Translations under genes and position numbers: made by a program
The notes under the pieces: model-generated
Database searches by the model: none
What the model saw: only the letters and a program-made list of their open reading frames with translations
Told to the model about the DNA's origin: nothing
Part shown: positions 25,928-34,343 of the stretch, piece by piece
Numbering within the stretch: position 1 is the first letter of the stretch
Layout of the letters: each line of letters opens with the position of its first letter
Source: an uncultured Cetobacterium sp.
GTDB taxonomy: Bacteria; Fusobacteriota; Fusobacteriia; Fusobacteriales; Fusobacteriaceae
Assembly (NCBI GenBank): GCA_934085975.1
Contig: CAKOHT010000007.1
Coordinates: 1 to 64,000, forward strand
Direction of reading: 5' to 3'
Length of the DNA: 64,000 nucleotides

Positions 25928-25948
25928 AGGGAGATTATTACTCTCCCT
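25928..25948 (-). promoter_or_regulatory. Intergenic hairpin between glmE and mal
   Basis: AGGGAGA and TCTCCCT pair around a seven-base loop. No T run follows on the coding strand, so this is more likely an RNA processing or stability element than a terminator. Confidence 0.5.
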
Positions 25949-25998
25949 AACTTTTATAATAAATCAAATTTTAAATTATATTTTTTATTTTATAGAAA

Positions 25999-27456
25999 TT
26001 ACTTTGTTGCTGGTCTTCCAATTAACGTTCCTTTTCCTACAGCAAATATATCATCCACTGTCATTTGGAAACTTATCTCTCTTCCTTCAAAATCTGCTCT
26101 TTCTTGTAACTTAGCAGTATGGAATGCTTTTATATCCTCTGATAACGGTAAATTTCCTGCATTTAAATATCTAATCATTCCATTATTGTCTCTTGCTGGT
26201 AACATCTTTCCTGCATTATATTTAGAAGGTGCAAATGGAATATCTAAAACTCCCTGCTCGAACGCTTTAACAGTTCCCACCGCCAAATCTCCATCTCCTA
26301 ATTCAAGTACTTTATCGATAATTTGTTTAACTTCTCTTTTTATCATATCTTTTTCAAATTGAACTTCTTCTGAGTTTGGTAATTTTTGTCCTCTTAATAA
26401 GTTTAATACCATCTTTGTCGCTCTAATTCCCATAGCATTAGCTTCTTTTGTTGGTACTCCAATTGCTTCGTGAGGTGTTTTTACAATAACCTTCGTTGCA
26501 CCTGCTAATGCAGCCGCTGAGGCTCCATTTGAAATAACTCCAAATGCCTTAGCCTCATCTTCAGGGAACCCTCCCATCCACTGGTGGAATACAGATGTTA
26601 ATTGCATATTTTCATACCCAAACTCTTTACAATATTCTTCAGCTTGCTCCATCATAGATCTTACTGCAGCAACGTCTTGTACTAAATTTCCACATTGTCC
26701 GTACCCTAAAGTGATATTCTTAACTCCTTGCTCAGCAGCTAATAAACACTCAATAATTTGAACGGCATTTGAGATTGATGGCGGAACTAATGTTCCTGTC
26801 AACGGTCCAAACGGTTCTCTGTTGATAGAAATTCCTTGCTCTTCGTACCATCCAACTAATCTATCACAGTATTGCCAATCTTTTATTGTCTGCTCTAAAC
26901 TTACTGATTTTGCATAAGGAATGTTGTAAGATATTCCTCCACCTTCGTTTGAAGTATATCCAGCAGCTAGCATAATTTCTGATAATAATCTAGCATCTGG
27001 AGTTCCGTGTCTCAATTGTAAAGGTAGATTTACAGCTTCTACAACTTCTCTACAACCTTTAACTCCGTGGTTTACACCTGGGAATCCATTAAGTAATGAT
27101 CTCCCAGCTTTTTTAGACTCCTCAATTCCTTTTTCACAGTTCTCGTATTTATTTTGTCTTGTATAAGAGTCTATTGTAGAAGGTAGTAAATCTGCTCCCC
27201 CTTCTTTATCTAAGAAATTTAACAACTCAATATGTTGTTCAATCAGAGCAACTCCAGCCCTTGGTTGAGCTAATGTTATATTTTTTTCTTTCGCATCTAT
27301 TAATTTTTTAGCAAAATTTTTATGCTTTGGTAACGCCTTGTGATAAGCTACAGCTTCCTCTAAGTCTACTTCTTCACCTGTTGGCCACTGCTTTAAAACC
27401 TCTTCTCTCACTTTAAAGAACTCTTCATCAGTCCATTTTTTAAATTTTAAATTCAT
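25999..27456 (-). CDS. glmE: Glutamate mutase catalytic subunit E
   Basis: 485-residue TIM-barrel subunit (epsilon, MutE/GlmE) of adenosylcobalamin-dependent glutamate mutase, which converts L-glutamate to threo-3-methylaspartate by a radical carbon-skeleton rearrangement. The length matches the family. Substrate-site segments such as [12 protein letters not shown] and [12 protein letters not shown] are present. It works with GlmS, which binds the cobalamin; GlmL sits between the two genes as in clostridia. Confidence 0.97.
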   Translation of the reverse strand: MNLKFKKWTDEEFFKVREEVLKQWPTGEEVDLEEAVAYHKALPKHKNFAKKLIDAKEKNITLAQPRAGVALIEQHIELLNFLDKEGGADLLPSTIDSYTRQNKYENCEKGIEESKKAGRSLLNGFPGVNHGVKGCREVVEAVNLPLQLRHGTPDARLLSEIMLAAGYTSNEGGGISYNIPYAKSVSLEQTIKDWQYCDRLVGWYEEQGISINREPFGPLTGTLVPPSISNAVQIIECLLAAEQGVKNITLGYGQCGNLVQDVAAVRSMMEQAEEYCKEFGYENMQLTSVFHQWMGGFPEDEAKAFGVISNGASAAALAGATKVIVKTPHEAIGVPTKEANAMGIRATKMVLNLLRGQKLPNSEEVQFEKDMIKREVKQIIDKVLELGDGDLAVGTVKAFEQGVLDIPFAPSKYNAGKMLPARDNNGMIRYLNAGNLPLSEDIKAFHTAKLQERADFEGREISFQMTVDDIFAVGKGTLIGRPATK

Positions 27457-27478
27457 TGATCAGATTCCTCCTTAAAAC

Positions 27479-28894
27479 TTATACTTCAATCAGATATTTT
27501 TTCATTATTTTTATTGCTAAATCTGGTTCTTTTTGAGCTAACAACCCCATGGAAGATAAGATATATGTTTTATCTACCATAAATTTTGGGTTTTCTGGTT
27601 TCAGATATATCGGTTCTGCTGGATTAAACGTACCAGCTGCTAAAATCCCTCTTGGGTCCTCGCTATGAACGATAACTCCACCAGTTCCTATTATATAAGG
27701 TGCATTTAGGAGATCCTTTCCACTTTGATTAAACATTGTTCCCATAGGTGTATAGATACATTCTAATACTCCACAATGTCTAGTCATTGATAACTCCGTT
27801 GCAACTTTAGCCATAGCTTCATCAAATAAAATCTCCTCTTTTGTTTGAGGCACCATTTTTATGTGATCATGCCTGTAACTACAATGACCTTTTACATCCC
27901 ATTTCTTATCCACATCATTTAAGTAATTCCTAACTTTCTTAGTTCCAGCTGCTTCTAGTAAAGAAATTGCCGAGTATCTCATTCCTAAATCTCCCTCAAC
28001 AGTTCTTTTAGCAACAGGATCTTCCAACCCTTTCAAAAGCACTCCTGGCTTTGATGGTTCACCTTTTCCAATGGAATGAATATCTGTAGTTGCCCCACCA
28101 ATATCAACGATTATTAAATCTCCTATTCCATCTTCTTCATCTGTTCCTTCAGATAATACCTCTGCTGCTTTTAGTACTGCCGCAGGAGTTGGCATCAAGA
28201 TTCCACTGATAAAACTCTCAGCCTTTTTCATTCCTTTTGCTTCTATTATCTTATTCATAAATACTTTTCTTATCTCTTCACGAGCTGGTTCAACATTGAG
28301 TTTATTTATCTTTGGCATCACGTTATCTGTCATATAATAGTCTAATTTTGCCTCAGAAAAAATTTTCTCTATCTCATCTGATGCTGCTTTATTACCTGCT
28401 ACAACAATTGGTTTTCTTATATCATGCTCAACTATTAATCTAGCATTATGTATTATACACTCTTTATTTCCACCGTCAGTTCCACCAGCCAAAAGAATTA
28501 TATCTATCGGTGAGCTTTTAATTTCCTCCATCTCACGAGAATTTAATTCATACGAGTATGTTTTCATAACTCTTGCCCCTGCTCCTAAAGCCGCTTTTTT
28601 TGCTGCTTCAGCTGTCAGTTCTGGAACTAATCCAATCGCAACCATCTTTAATCCACCAGCTGCTGATGAACATGCTATTTTGTCCACAAATTCAACTTGT
28701 GATATTGGAATTTCCTTCTCAATTTTTTTTACAAGTTTACTATAGGCTTTGTCAAAACCAATCATTATATCATCTTCTACAGTTGTTATATCTTTAGCAG
28801 TTGCTAGAATTCTTTCTCCTACTAAATCTATCGCTGTCAACTTCGTGTATGTACTACCAAAGTCAATAGTTAGATAACATTTCATAGAAATCAT
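27479..28894 (-). CDS. glmL: GlmL/MutL, glutamate mutase-associated ASKHA protein
   Basis: 471-residue protein of the actin/Hsp70/hexokinase ATPase fold: phosphate-1 loop TIDFGSTYTKLTA at the N-terminus and DIGGATTDIHSIG as the second phosphate loop. It is thought to act as a reactivase or chaperone for the mutase, exchanging damaged cobalamin, by analogy with diol dehydratase reactivases; this is not proven. A second ATG three codons in gives MKCYLTIDFGS and may be the true start. Always found between glmS and glmE, as here. Confidence 0.93.
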   Translation of the reverse strand: MISMKCYLTIDFGSTYTKLTAIDLVGERILATAKDITTVEDDIMIGFDKAYSKLVKKIEKEIPISQVEFVDKIACSSAAGGLKMVAIGLVPELTAEAAKKAALGAGARVMKTYSYELNSREMEEIKSSPIDIILLAGGTDGGNKECIIHNARLIVEHDIRKPIVVAGNKAASDEIEKIFSEAKLDYYMTDNVMPKINKLNVEPAREEIRKVFMNKIIEAKGMKKAESFISGILMPTPAAVLKAAEVLSEGTDEEDGIGDLIIVDIGGATTDIHSIGKGEPSKPGVLLKGLEDPVAKRTVEGDLGMRYSAISLLEAAGTKKVRNYLNDVDKKWDVKGHCSYRHDHIKMVPQTKEEILFDEAMAKVATELSMTRHCGVLECIYTPMGTMFNQSGKDLLNAPYIIGTGGVIVHSEDPRGILAAGTFNPAEPIYLKPENPKFMVDKTYILSSMGLLAQKEPDLAIKIMKKYLIEV

Positions 28895-28927
28895 CTCTTT
28901 TCTTTAAGTTTATTTAAGTTTAGATAA

Positions 28928-29341
28928 TTAAATTCCCAAATCTGATTTTAAATCTTCTGTTGTAAGTTCAATTGGAGTTCCTGGTCTATAAACTCTATTG
29001 AACCCCATCGCTTTAAATCTCGATTCTACTTCTGACCATTCCTGTTTTCCAACAACAATGTTTCCTCCAACATATAGTAAGATATCTTTTAATCCAGCTT
29101 CTTCGCACTTTTCTCTCATTCCTTGGCAATCTAACTCCCCATGTCCATATAGAGATGATACGATTATTGCATCGGCCTTTGTCTCTATTGCAGCGTTAAT
29201 GAAATCAATCTGTGGAGATAAAACTCCTATATTGATTACTTCAAATCCATTGCTTTCCAATACGTGATGTATAATTTTATTTCCTACTGCATGACAGTCA
29301 GAACCGATTACACCAATTACTACTTTCTTTCCATTTTTCAT
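28928..29341 (-). CDS. glmS: Glutamate mutase cobalamin-binding subunit S
   Basis: 137-residue Rossmann-like B12-binding subunit (MutS/GlmS; unrelated to the glucosamine synthase of the same name). The DxHxxG motif is DCHAVG, whose His is the lower axial ligand of cobalamin. The ATG chosen gives exactly the clostridial length and has GAGGTG nine bases upstream; a GTG four codons earlier would collide with that site. First gene of the operon. Confidence 0.96.
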   Translation of the reverse strand: MKNGKKVVIGVIGSDCHAVGNKIIHHVLESNGFEVINIGVLSPQIDFINAAIETKADAIIVSSLYGHGELDCQGMREKCEEAGLKDILLYVGGNIVVGKQEWSEVESRFKAMGFNRVYRPGTPIELTTEDLKSDLGI

Positions 29342-29430
29342 TGAAAATAACACCTCACTATTTTTTTTCTATAAAAAACAAACTTTTATAATATATTTTA
29401 TACACTACGTTTTAAAAAAATACAATACAA

Positions 29431-29459
29431 ATAATAAATTTATATCATTGATTTTTCAA
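29431..29459 (-). promoter_or_regulatory. Probable promoter of the glmS operon
   Basis: Minus strand: -35 TTGAAA (29459-29454), 17-base spacer, -10 TATTAT (29436-29431). The leader to the glmS ATG would be about 83 bases. The AT-rich surroundings make chance matches likely. Confidence 0.4.
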
Positions 29460-29545
29460 TTATTTATAAAATATATTATAACTATTTACTTTTCTATTAC
29501 ATTTTTATTTTTTATTACATTAATATATATAATAATATGATTTCA

Positions 29546-29574
29546 TTGATTTTTTTTTATATTTATGCTATACT
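29546..29574 (+). promoter_or_regulatory. Extended -10 promoter of the rimP-nusA-infB operon
   Basis: -35 TTGATT (29546-29551), 17-base spacer, -10 TATACT (29569-29574) preceded by TGC, the extended -10 element. The start near 29581 leaves a leader of about 82 bases. Confidence 0.75.
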
Positions 29575-29603
29575 TTGGTTGGATAATTTATACTAGAGCT
29601 GAC

Positions 29604-29626
29604 AAGAGTGGGGAAATCCCACTCTT
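29604..29626 (+). promoter_or_regulatory. Leader hairpin upstream of rimP
   Basis: AAGAGTGGG and CCCACTCTT form a perfect nine-pair stem with a GAAAT loop, followed by TTTCTTTAT. Similar AGAGTGGG/CCCACTCT hairpins stand before rimP in many low-GC bacteria. It looks like a terminator inside the leader of an operon that encodes NusA, so attenuation by NusA is a sensible hypothesis. Confidence 0.7.
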
Positions 29627-29662
29627 TCTTTATAGTTTTTATTTAGAAAGAGGTGAAATTTT

Positions 29663-30148
29663 ATGATAAAACTTGATAAAAGAGATATGGAAGAAACTCT
29701 TTTAAAGATAGAAAAAATAGTTATTCCAGCTGTCGAAAAAAGAAATCTTAATTTAGTTGATTTAGAATATCTTCAAGAGGGGGGATATCTATACGTTCGT
29801 ATTTTTATAGAGAAACCTGAAGGCGATATTACCCTTGAAGATTGTGGCTCTCTTAGCAACGAAATTGATGAAGCTATCGACGCTTTAATTCCTCACAAAT
29901 TCTTTTTAGAAGTGTCTTCTCCTGGAGTTGAAAGACCTCTAAAAAAACAAGCTGATTTCATTAGATTCAACGGTGAGAAAATTAAAGTTAATTTAAAACA
30001 TAAACTTAATGATAATAAGAATTTCGAAGGTATTATTGAAGATTTTAAAGATGAAACACTTTTCTTAAATATAAAAGATAAGACTCTTGAAATCCCTTTT
30101 AAAGAGATAAAAAAAGCGAATATTGTCTTTGATTTTAGTGATATTTAA
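29663..30148 (+). CDS. rimP: Ribosome maturation factor RimP
   Basis: 161-residue factor needed for assembly of the 30S subunit. The N-terminal alpha/beta domain (about 10-85) has the conserved VSSPGVERPL segment (EVSSPGVERPLK) at its end, and a C-terminal SH3-like domain follows. First gene of the classic rimP-nusA-infB operon. The ATG has AGAGGTG upstream. Confidence 0.95.
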   Translation: MIKLDKRDMEETLLKIEKIVIPAVEKRNLNLVDLEYLQEGGYLYVRIFIEKPEGDITLEDCGSLSNEIDEAIDALIPHKFFLEVSSPGVERPLKKQADFIRFNGEKIKVNLKHKLNDNKNFEGIIEDFKDETLFLNIKDKTLEIPFKEIKKANIVFDFSDI

Positions 30149-30184
30149 TTAATTATTTAGTTTTAGTTAGGAGGAAAACCCATT

Positions 30185-31255
30185 ATGAAAAGTAAAGATG
30201 GAAAAATCTTTTTAGAAGCTCTTGAGCAACTTGAAAAAGAAAAAGGAATAAACAAAGAAAGTCTTCTTGAAGCGGTGGAACAGGCTATGTTAGCCGCTTA
30301 TAAAAAGCACTATGGTGAGGAAGAAAACGTTGAAGTAGAAATCAATAGATCAACAGGAGAAGTAAAGGTTTTTGAAGTGAAAACAGTTGTCACTGCTGAA
30401 GATTTATATGATGCTGCACTTGAAGTTTCTGTAGAAGATGCTATTGAAGCTGGTCACAAAAGAGCTAAAGTTGGAGATGTTATTAAACTTGAAGTCAACT
30501 GTGAAGAGTTCAGAAGAAATGCAATACAAAATGGTAAACAGATTGTTATTCAAAAAGTTAGGGAAGCTGAAAGACAAAATATTTTTGATAAATTTAAAGT
30601 TAAAGAGCATGATATCATCACAGGTATTATCAGAAGAATCGACGAAAAAAGAAATATTTTTATTGAGTTTGATGGATGTGAAGCTATTTTGACAACTGCT
30701 GAGCAATCACCAGCAGACATCTATAGAGTTGGGGAAAGAATTAAAGTTTATATCGCTGAAGTTGAAAAAACAAATAAATTCCCTAAAATTGTAATTTCTA
30801 GAAAAAATGAAGGATTATTAAAAAAGTTATTTGAATTAGAAATTCCAGAAATCGCAGATGGTATTATTGAAATTAAATCAGTTGCTAGGGAAGCTGGTTC
30901 TAGAGCAAAAGTCGCTGTTTATTCAGCCGATAATAATATCGACACTGTCGGAGCTTGTATTGGACAAAAAGGATTAAGAATAAGAAATATTGTCAATGAA
31001 TTAAATGGTGAAAAAATTGATATCGTTGTTTGGAAAGAGGACGTTAAAGAATTTGTATCTGCTGTTCTTAGCCCAGCCAAAGTTATTAGTGTTGAAGTTC
31101 TTGAAGAGGGAAGTACTGCCAGAGTTTTAGTTGAAAACTCGCAACTTTCTTTAGCTATTGGTAAAAACGGACAAAATGCAAGACTTGCTGCTAAACTAAC
31201 TGGTATGAGAGTTGACATTAAAACTGTTACTTTAAACGAGGAAGAAAATGCTTAA
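30185..31255 (+). CDS. nusA: Transcription termination/antitermination factor NusA
   Basis: 356 residues: N-terminal RNA-polymerase-binding domain (about 1-125), S1 domain (about 135-200) and two KH domains (GACIGQKGLRIRNIVNEL and LAIGKNGQNARLAAKLTGM). It lacks the acidic C-terminal repeats of the E. coli protein, which is usual for this group. It may regulate its own operon through the rimP leader hairpin. Its end overlaps the next gene by eight bases. Confidence 0.97.
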   Translation: MKSKDGKIFLEALEQLEKEKGINKESLLEAVEQAMLAAYKKHYGEEENVEVEINRSTGEVKVFEVKTVVTAEDLYDAALEVSVEDAIEAGHKRAKVGDVIKLEVNCEEFRRNAIQNGKQIVIQKVREAERQNIFDKFKVKEHDIITGIIRRIDEKRNIFIEFDGCEAILTTAEQSPADIYRVGERIKVYIAEVEKTNKFPKIVISRKNEGLLKKLFELEIPEIADGIIEIKSVAREAGSRAKVAVYSADNNIDTVGACIGQKGLRIRNIVNELNGEKIDIVVWKEDVKEFVSAVLSPAKVISVEVLEEGSTARVLVENSQLSLAIGKNGQNARLAAKLTGMRVDIKTVTLNEEENA

Positions 31256-31772
31256 TCACACACCAGAAAGAACTTGTGTCATTTGTAAAGAAAAGAAAAA
31301 TAAAAGCAATCTTTTCAGAATCGCAAAAATTGGTGAAAACAACTATTCATTTGATGAAAAACAAAAACTTCAAGCTAGAGCAATCTATGTTTGTAAGACT
31401 CATGAATGTATTAAAAGAATTTCAAAAAATAAAAAGTATAGCCTAAAAATAGAAGATTTACTTACTATGATAAACCTTCTTAAGAAACAATCTAAAGATT
31501 ACTTGAATATTTTAAAGGCAATGAAGAACTCTGAACATCTAACTTTTGGTATCAATATGGTTATGGAGGATATTCAACATATCCATTTCCTAATAATCGC
31601 TGAAGATATTAGTGAGAAAAATGATAAAAAAATAATTGCAAAAGCTAAGGAGCTTAACATTCCTTACGCACATTTTGGGAATAAAACACAACTTGGTGAT
31701 ATATTCAATAAAGATGAGATCAATGTAATTGCTATAAAAAATAAAAAAGTTGCAAGGGGATTAATAGATTAG
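31248..31772 (+). CDS. YlxR-L7Ae (YlxQ) fusion RNA-binding protein
   Basis: 174 residues joining two proteins that are normally separate in the nusA operon. Residues 1-75 are YlxR (DUF448): TPERTCVICKEKKNKSNLFRI and the RAIYVCKTHECIKR motif. Residues about 80-174 are an L7Ae/L30e/YlxQ-type RNA-binding domain (NIPYAHFGNKTQLGDIF). Bacillus YlxR and YlxQ are adjacent single-domain RNA-binding proteins. No frameshift is involved; the linker is continuous. Translationally coupled to nusA. Confidence 0.88.
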   Translation: MLNHTPERTCVICKEKKNKSNLFRIAKIGENNYSFDEKQKLQARAIYVCKTHECIKRISKNKKYSLKIEDLLTMINLLKKQSKDYLNILKAMKNSEHLTFGINMVMEDIQHIHFLIIAEDISEKNDKKIIAKAKELNIPYAHFGNKTQLGDIFNKDEINVIAIKNKKVARGLID

Positions 31773-31796
31773 GCTATTTGGAGGTGTCTAAATTTT

Positions 31797-33965
31797 ATGA
31801 AAATAAGAGTACACGAATTAGCTAAAAAATATGGTTTTGGAAACAAGGAGTTTTTAGATATTTTAAACAATATTGGAATTGATGTACACTCACATCTAGC
31901 TGGATTGACTGATGAGCAAGAAAGAATTGCCACAGAATATTTTGCTAAAAAAAATGATGATGTTGTTTCTAACAATGTTTGTATAGAGGAGGAAACAATG
32001 AAAAAAAATATGGATTTTAATGATGTAGATGATTTTGTAGAGGAGAGTCAACCTACAAAAAAGAACAAAAATAAAAATAAAGCTAAAACTAATGATGAAG
32101 GCTCTAAAGATGAGGGAAAATCAAAAAAAAGAAAAAAAGGAAGAAGAGCAGATTTTATTGTGAAAAAGGCTGAACAAGGTCCTGAAATTGTTGAAGAGGA
32201 CGGAATGAAAATTATCAAAATCAGAGGTGAAATTACTTTAGGTGATTTCGCTGATAGACTTGGAATTGGAAGTTCTGAACTTATAAAAAAACTATTTTTA
32301 AAAGGACAAATGTTAACTATCAATAGCCCAATCTCTTTTGAATTAGCGGAAGAATTAGCTGTGGATTATGATGCTTTGGTTGAGGAGGAACAAGAAGTTG
32401 AATTAGACTTCGGAGATAAGTTTGCTCTTGAAATTACTGATAGACCTGAAGACCTTATTGAAAGAGCTCCTGTTATCACAATTATGGGACACGTTGATCA
32501 TGGAAAAACTTCCCTACTGGATGCCATCAGAACAACATCAGTAGCTTCGGGAGAAGCTGGAGGAATCACACAAAAGATCGGAGCTTATCAAATTGATAAA
32601 GCTGGTAAAAAAATAACTTTCGTCGATACTCCTGGACACGAAGCATTTACAGATATGAGAGCTAGAGGAGCTCAAGTTACTGATATTGCAATTCTTGTGG
32701 TTGCTGCTGATGACGGTGTTATGCCCCAAACTATAGAAGCTTTGTCTCATGCAAAAGCTGCCAATGTACCAATTATTGTTGCTATCAATAAAATTGACAA
32801 ACCTGAAGCCAACCCTATGAGAGTTAAACAAGAGTTGATGGAGCATGGATTAGTTTCAGTTGAATGGGGAGGTGATACTGAATTTGTTGAAGTTTCTGCT
32901 AAAGCTAAAATGAATTTGGACACTCTTTTAGATACAATTTTAATTACTGCTGAAATTTTAGAATTAAAAGCTAATCCTAAGAAAAGAGCCAAAGGAATCG
33001 TTTTAGAGTCTAGATTAGACCCTAAAGTTGGACCTATCGCTGACGTTTTAATTCAAGAAGGGACTTTGAAAATTGGAGAGGTTATCGTTGCAGGAGAGTC
33101 AATGGGTAAAGTTAGAGCTCTCGTTAATGATTTAGGAACTAAAGTTCAATCAGCTACAGTTTCTCAACCTATTGAAATTATTGGATTTAATGATGTTCCA
33201 TCAGCTGGTGATACATTCTATGTTATCCAAAATGAGCAACATGCAAAAAGGATTGTTGAAGAGATGACTAAAGAAAGAAAAATTGCTGAAGTTAGTAGAA
33301 AATCTATCTCTCTTGAAAGCCTGTCTCAACAGATGGATAATGCCAATATAAAAGAATTAAACCTAATCTTAAGAGCGGATTCAAGAGGATCTGTTGAAGC
33401 TCTGCGAGATTCACTATTAAAACTTTCTCATGAAGAAGTTTTAGTTAATATTATTCAGGCTGCATCTGGTGCTATTACAGAAAGTGATGTTAAACTTGCT
33501 GAAGCGTCAAACGCTATTATAATTGGATTCAATGTTAGACCTACTACAAATGCTTTAAAGGAAGCCGATTCTAACGGTGTTGAAATCAGAACATCAAACA
33601 TCATATATCATATCACTGAGGATATTGAAAAAGCTTTAACTGGAATGCTTGATCCTGAGTTCAAAGAAGTTTACTCTGGAAGAATTGAAATTAAAAAAGT
33701 ATTTAAAGTTTCTAAAGTTGGAAATGTTGCTGGATGTGTAGTGGTCGATGGAAAAGTTAGAAAAGATTCAAATATTAGAATATTGAGAAATGGTGTTATC
33801 GTATATGAAGGAAAATTGAATACACTTAAGAGATACAAAGATGACGCTAAAGAAGTGGTTGCTGGTCAAGAGTGTGGTCTTGGAATCGAAAATTTCAACG
33901 ATATCAAAGAAGGAGATATTGTTGAGGCATTTGATATCATTGAAGTTAAAAGAACTTTAAAATAA
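31797..33965 (+). CDS. infB: Translation initiation factor IF-2
   Basis: 722-residue GTPase that places initiator tRNA on the 30S subunit. IF2 N-terminal domain, a short Lys-rich linker (about 85-115), a second IF2N domain, then the G domain with GHVDHGKTS, DTPGHEAF and NKIDKP, and domains II-IV. A strong GGAGG before the Met-Lys-Lys-Asn codons at 31998 suggests a possible shorter second form starting there, as with IF2-beta elsewhere. The main ATG follows GGAGG. Confidence 0.97.
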   Translation: MKIRVHELAKKYGFGNKEFLDILNNIGIDVHSHLAGLTDEQERIATEYFAKKNDDVVSNNVCIEEETMKKNMDFNDVDDFVEESQPTKKNKNKNKAKTNDEGSKDEGKSKKRKKGRRADFIVKKAEQGPEIVEEDGMKIIKIRGEITLGDFADRLGIGSSELIKKLFLKGQMLTINSPISFELAEELAVDYDALVEEEQEVELDFGDKFALEITDRPEDLIERAPVITIMGHVDHGKTSLLDAIRTTSVASGEAGGITQKIGAYQIDKAGKKITFVDTPGHEAFTDMRARGAQVTDIAILVVAADDGVMPQTIEALSHAKAANVPIIVAINKIDKPEANPMRVKQELMEHGLVSVEWGGDTEFVEVSAKAKMNLDTLLDTILITAEILELKANPKKRAKGIVLESRLDPKVGPIADVLIQEGTLKIGEVIVAGESMGKVRALVNDLGTKVQSATVSQPIEIIGFNDVPSAGDTFYVIQNEQHAKRIVEEMTKERKIAEVSRKSISLESLSQQMDNANIKELNLILRADSRGSVEALRDSLLKLSHEEVLVNIIQAASGAITESDVKLAEASNAIIIGFNVRPTTNALKEADSNGVEIRTSNIIYHITEDIEKALTGMLDPEFKEVYSGRIEIKKVFKVSKVGNVAGCVVVDGKVRKDSNIRILRNGVIVYEGKLNTLKRYKDDAKEVVAGQECGLGIENFNDIKEGDIVEAFDIIEVKRTLK

Positions 33966-33982
33966 AAAGTAGGTGATTAGTT

Positions 33983-34339
33983 ATGAATAAAAAAAGATTA
34001 GCTGCAATAGAAAAAGAAATTTCTAGAGTTGTTTCTAAATGTCTTTTCGAAGAAATTAAAAATCCAAAACTAAAAAAAGCTATGGTTTCTATTACTAGTG
34101 TTAGAGTTACTGAAGACTTAAAATTTGCAGATTTATATTTCAGTATTATGCCTATAGCTGGAGAAACCGTTAATAAAAATGAAGTTTTAGAAGGTTTGAA
34201 TGAAATTAAAGGTTTTCTTAGAAAAAGAGTATCTGAAGAACTAGCCTTAAGATATACTCCTGAAATGAGAATAAAACTGGATGACACTATAGAGCACGCT
34301 ATTAAGATTTCCCAGTTACTTGATACCTTAAAAGGGTAA
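33983..34339 (+). CDS. rbfA: Ribosome-binding factor A
   Basis: 118-residue KH-like cold-shock and 30S maturation factor. The full family fold is present, from KKRLAAIEKEISRVVS to the C-terminal RYTPEMRIKLDDTIEHAIKI motif. Gene order infB-rbfA is standard. A short spacer separates it from recJ. Confidence 0.95.
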   Translation: MNKKRLAAIEKEISRVVSKCLFEEIKNPKLKKAMVSITSVRVTEDLKFADLYFSIMPIAGETVNKNEVLEGLNEIKGFLRKRVSEELALRYTPEMRIKLDDTIEHAIKISQLLDTLKG

Positions 34340-34343
34340 TTTT

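Larger units (their letters stand above)
29342..29662. other. Divergent intergenic region between glmS and rimP
   Basis: About 320 bases of very AT-rich DNA with no reading frame. It holds a plausible leftward promoter for glmS, an extended -10 promoter for rimP, and the rimP leader hairpin, listed separately. No cobalamin riboswitch B12-box was recognised, although the operon is B12-dependent. The stretch 29460-29540 is almost pure A/T with no other structure seen. Confidence 0.7.

Noticed and set aside
27479..28894. GlmL as a DNA mismatch-repair MutL because of the old name
   Set aside because: The sequence has the ASKHA phosphate loops and no GHKL ATPase motifs; the name is a historical coincidence, as it is for glmS.
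29342..29450. Cobalamin riboswitch in the glmS leader, expected because the operon is B12-dependent
   Set aside because: The predicted leader is only about 83 bases of A/T-rich sequence and no B12-box or GC-paired structure was found.
32048..33000. Long open frames on the strand opposite infB
   Set aside because: They mirror the conserved IF-2 coding sequence, lack ribosome binding sites and have low-complexity translations.
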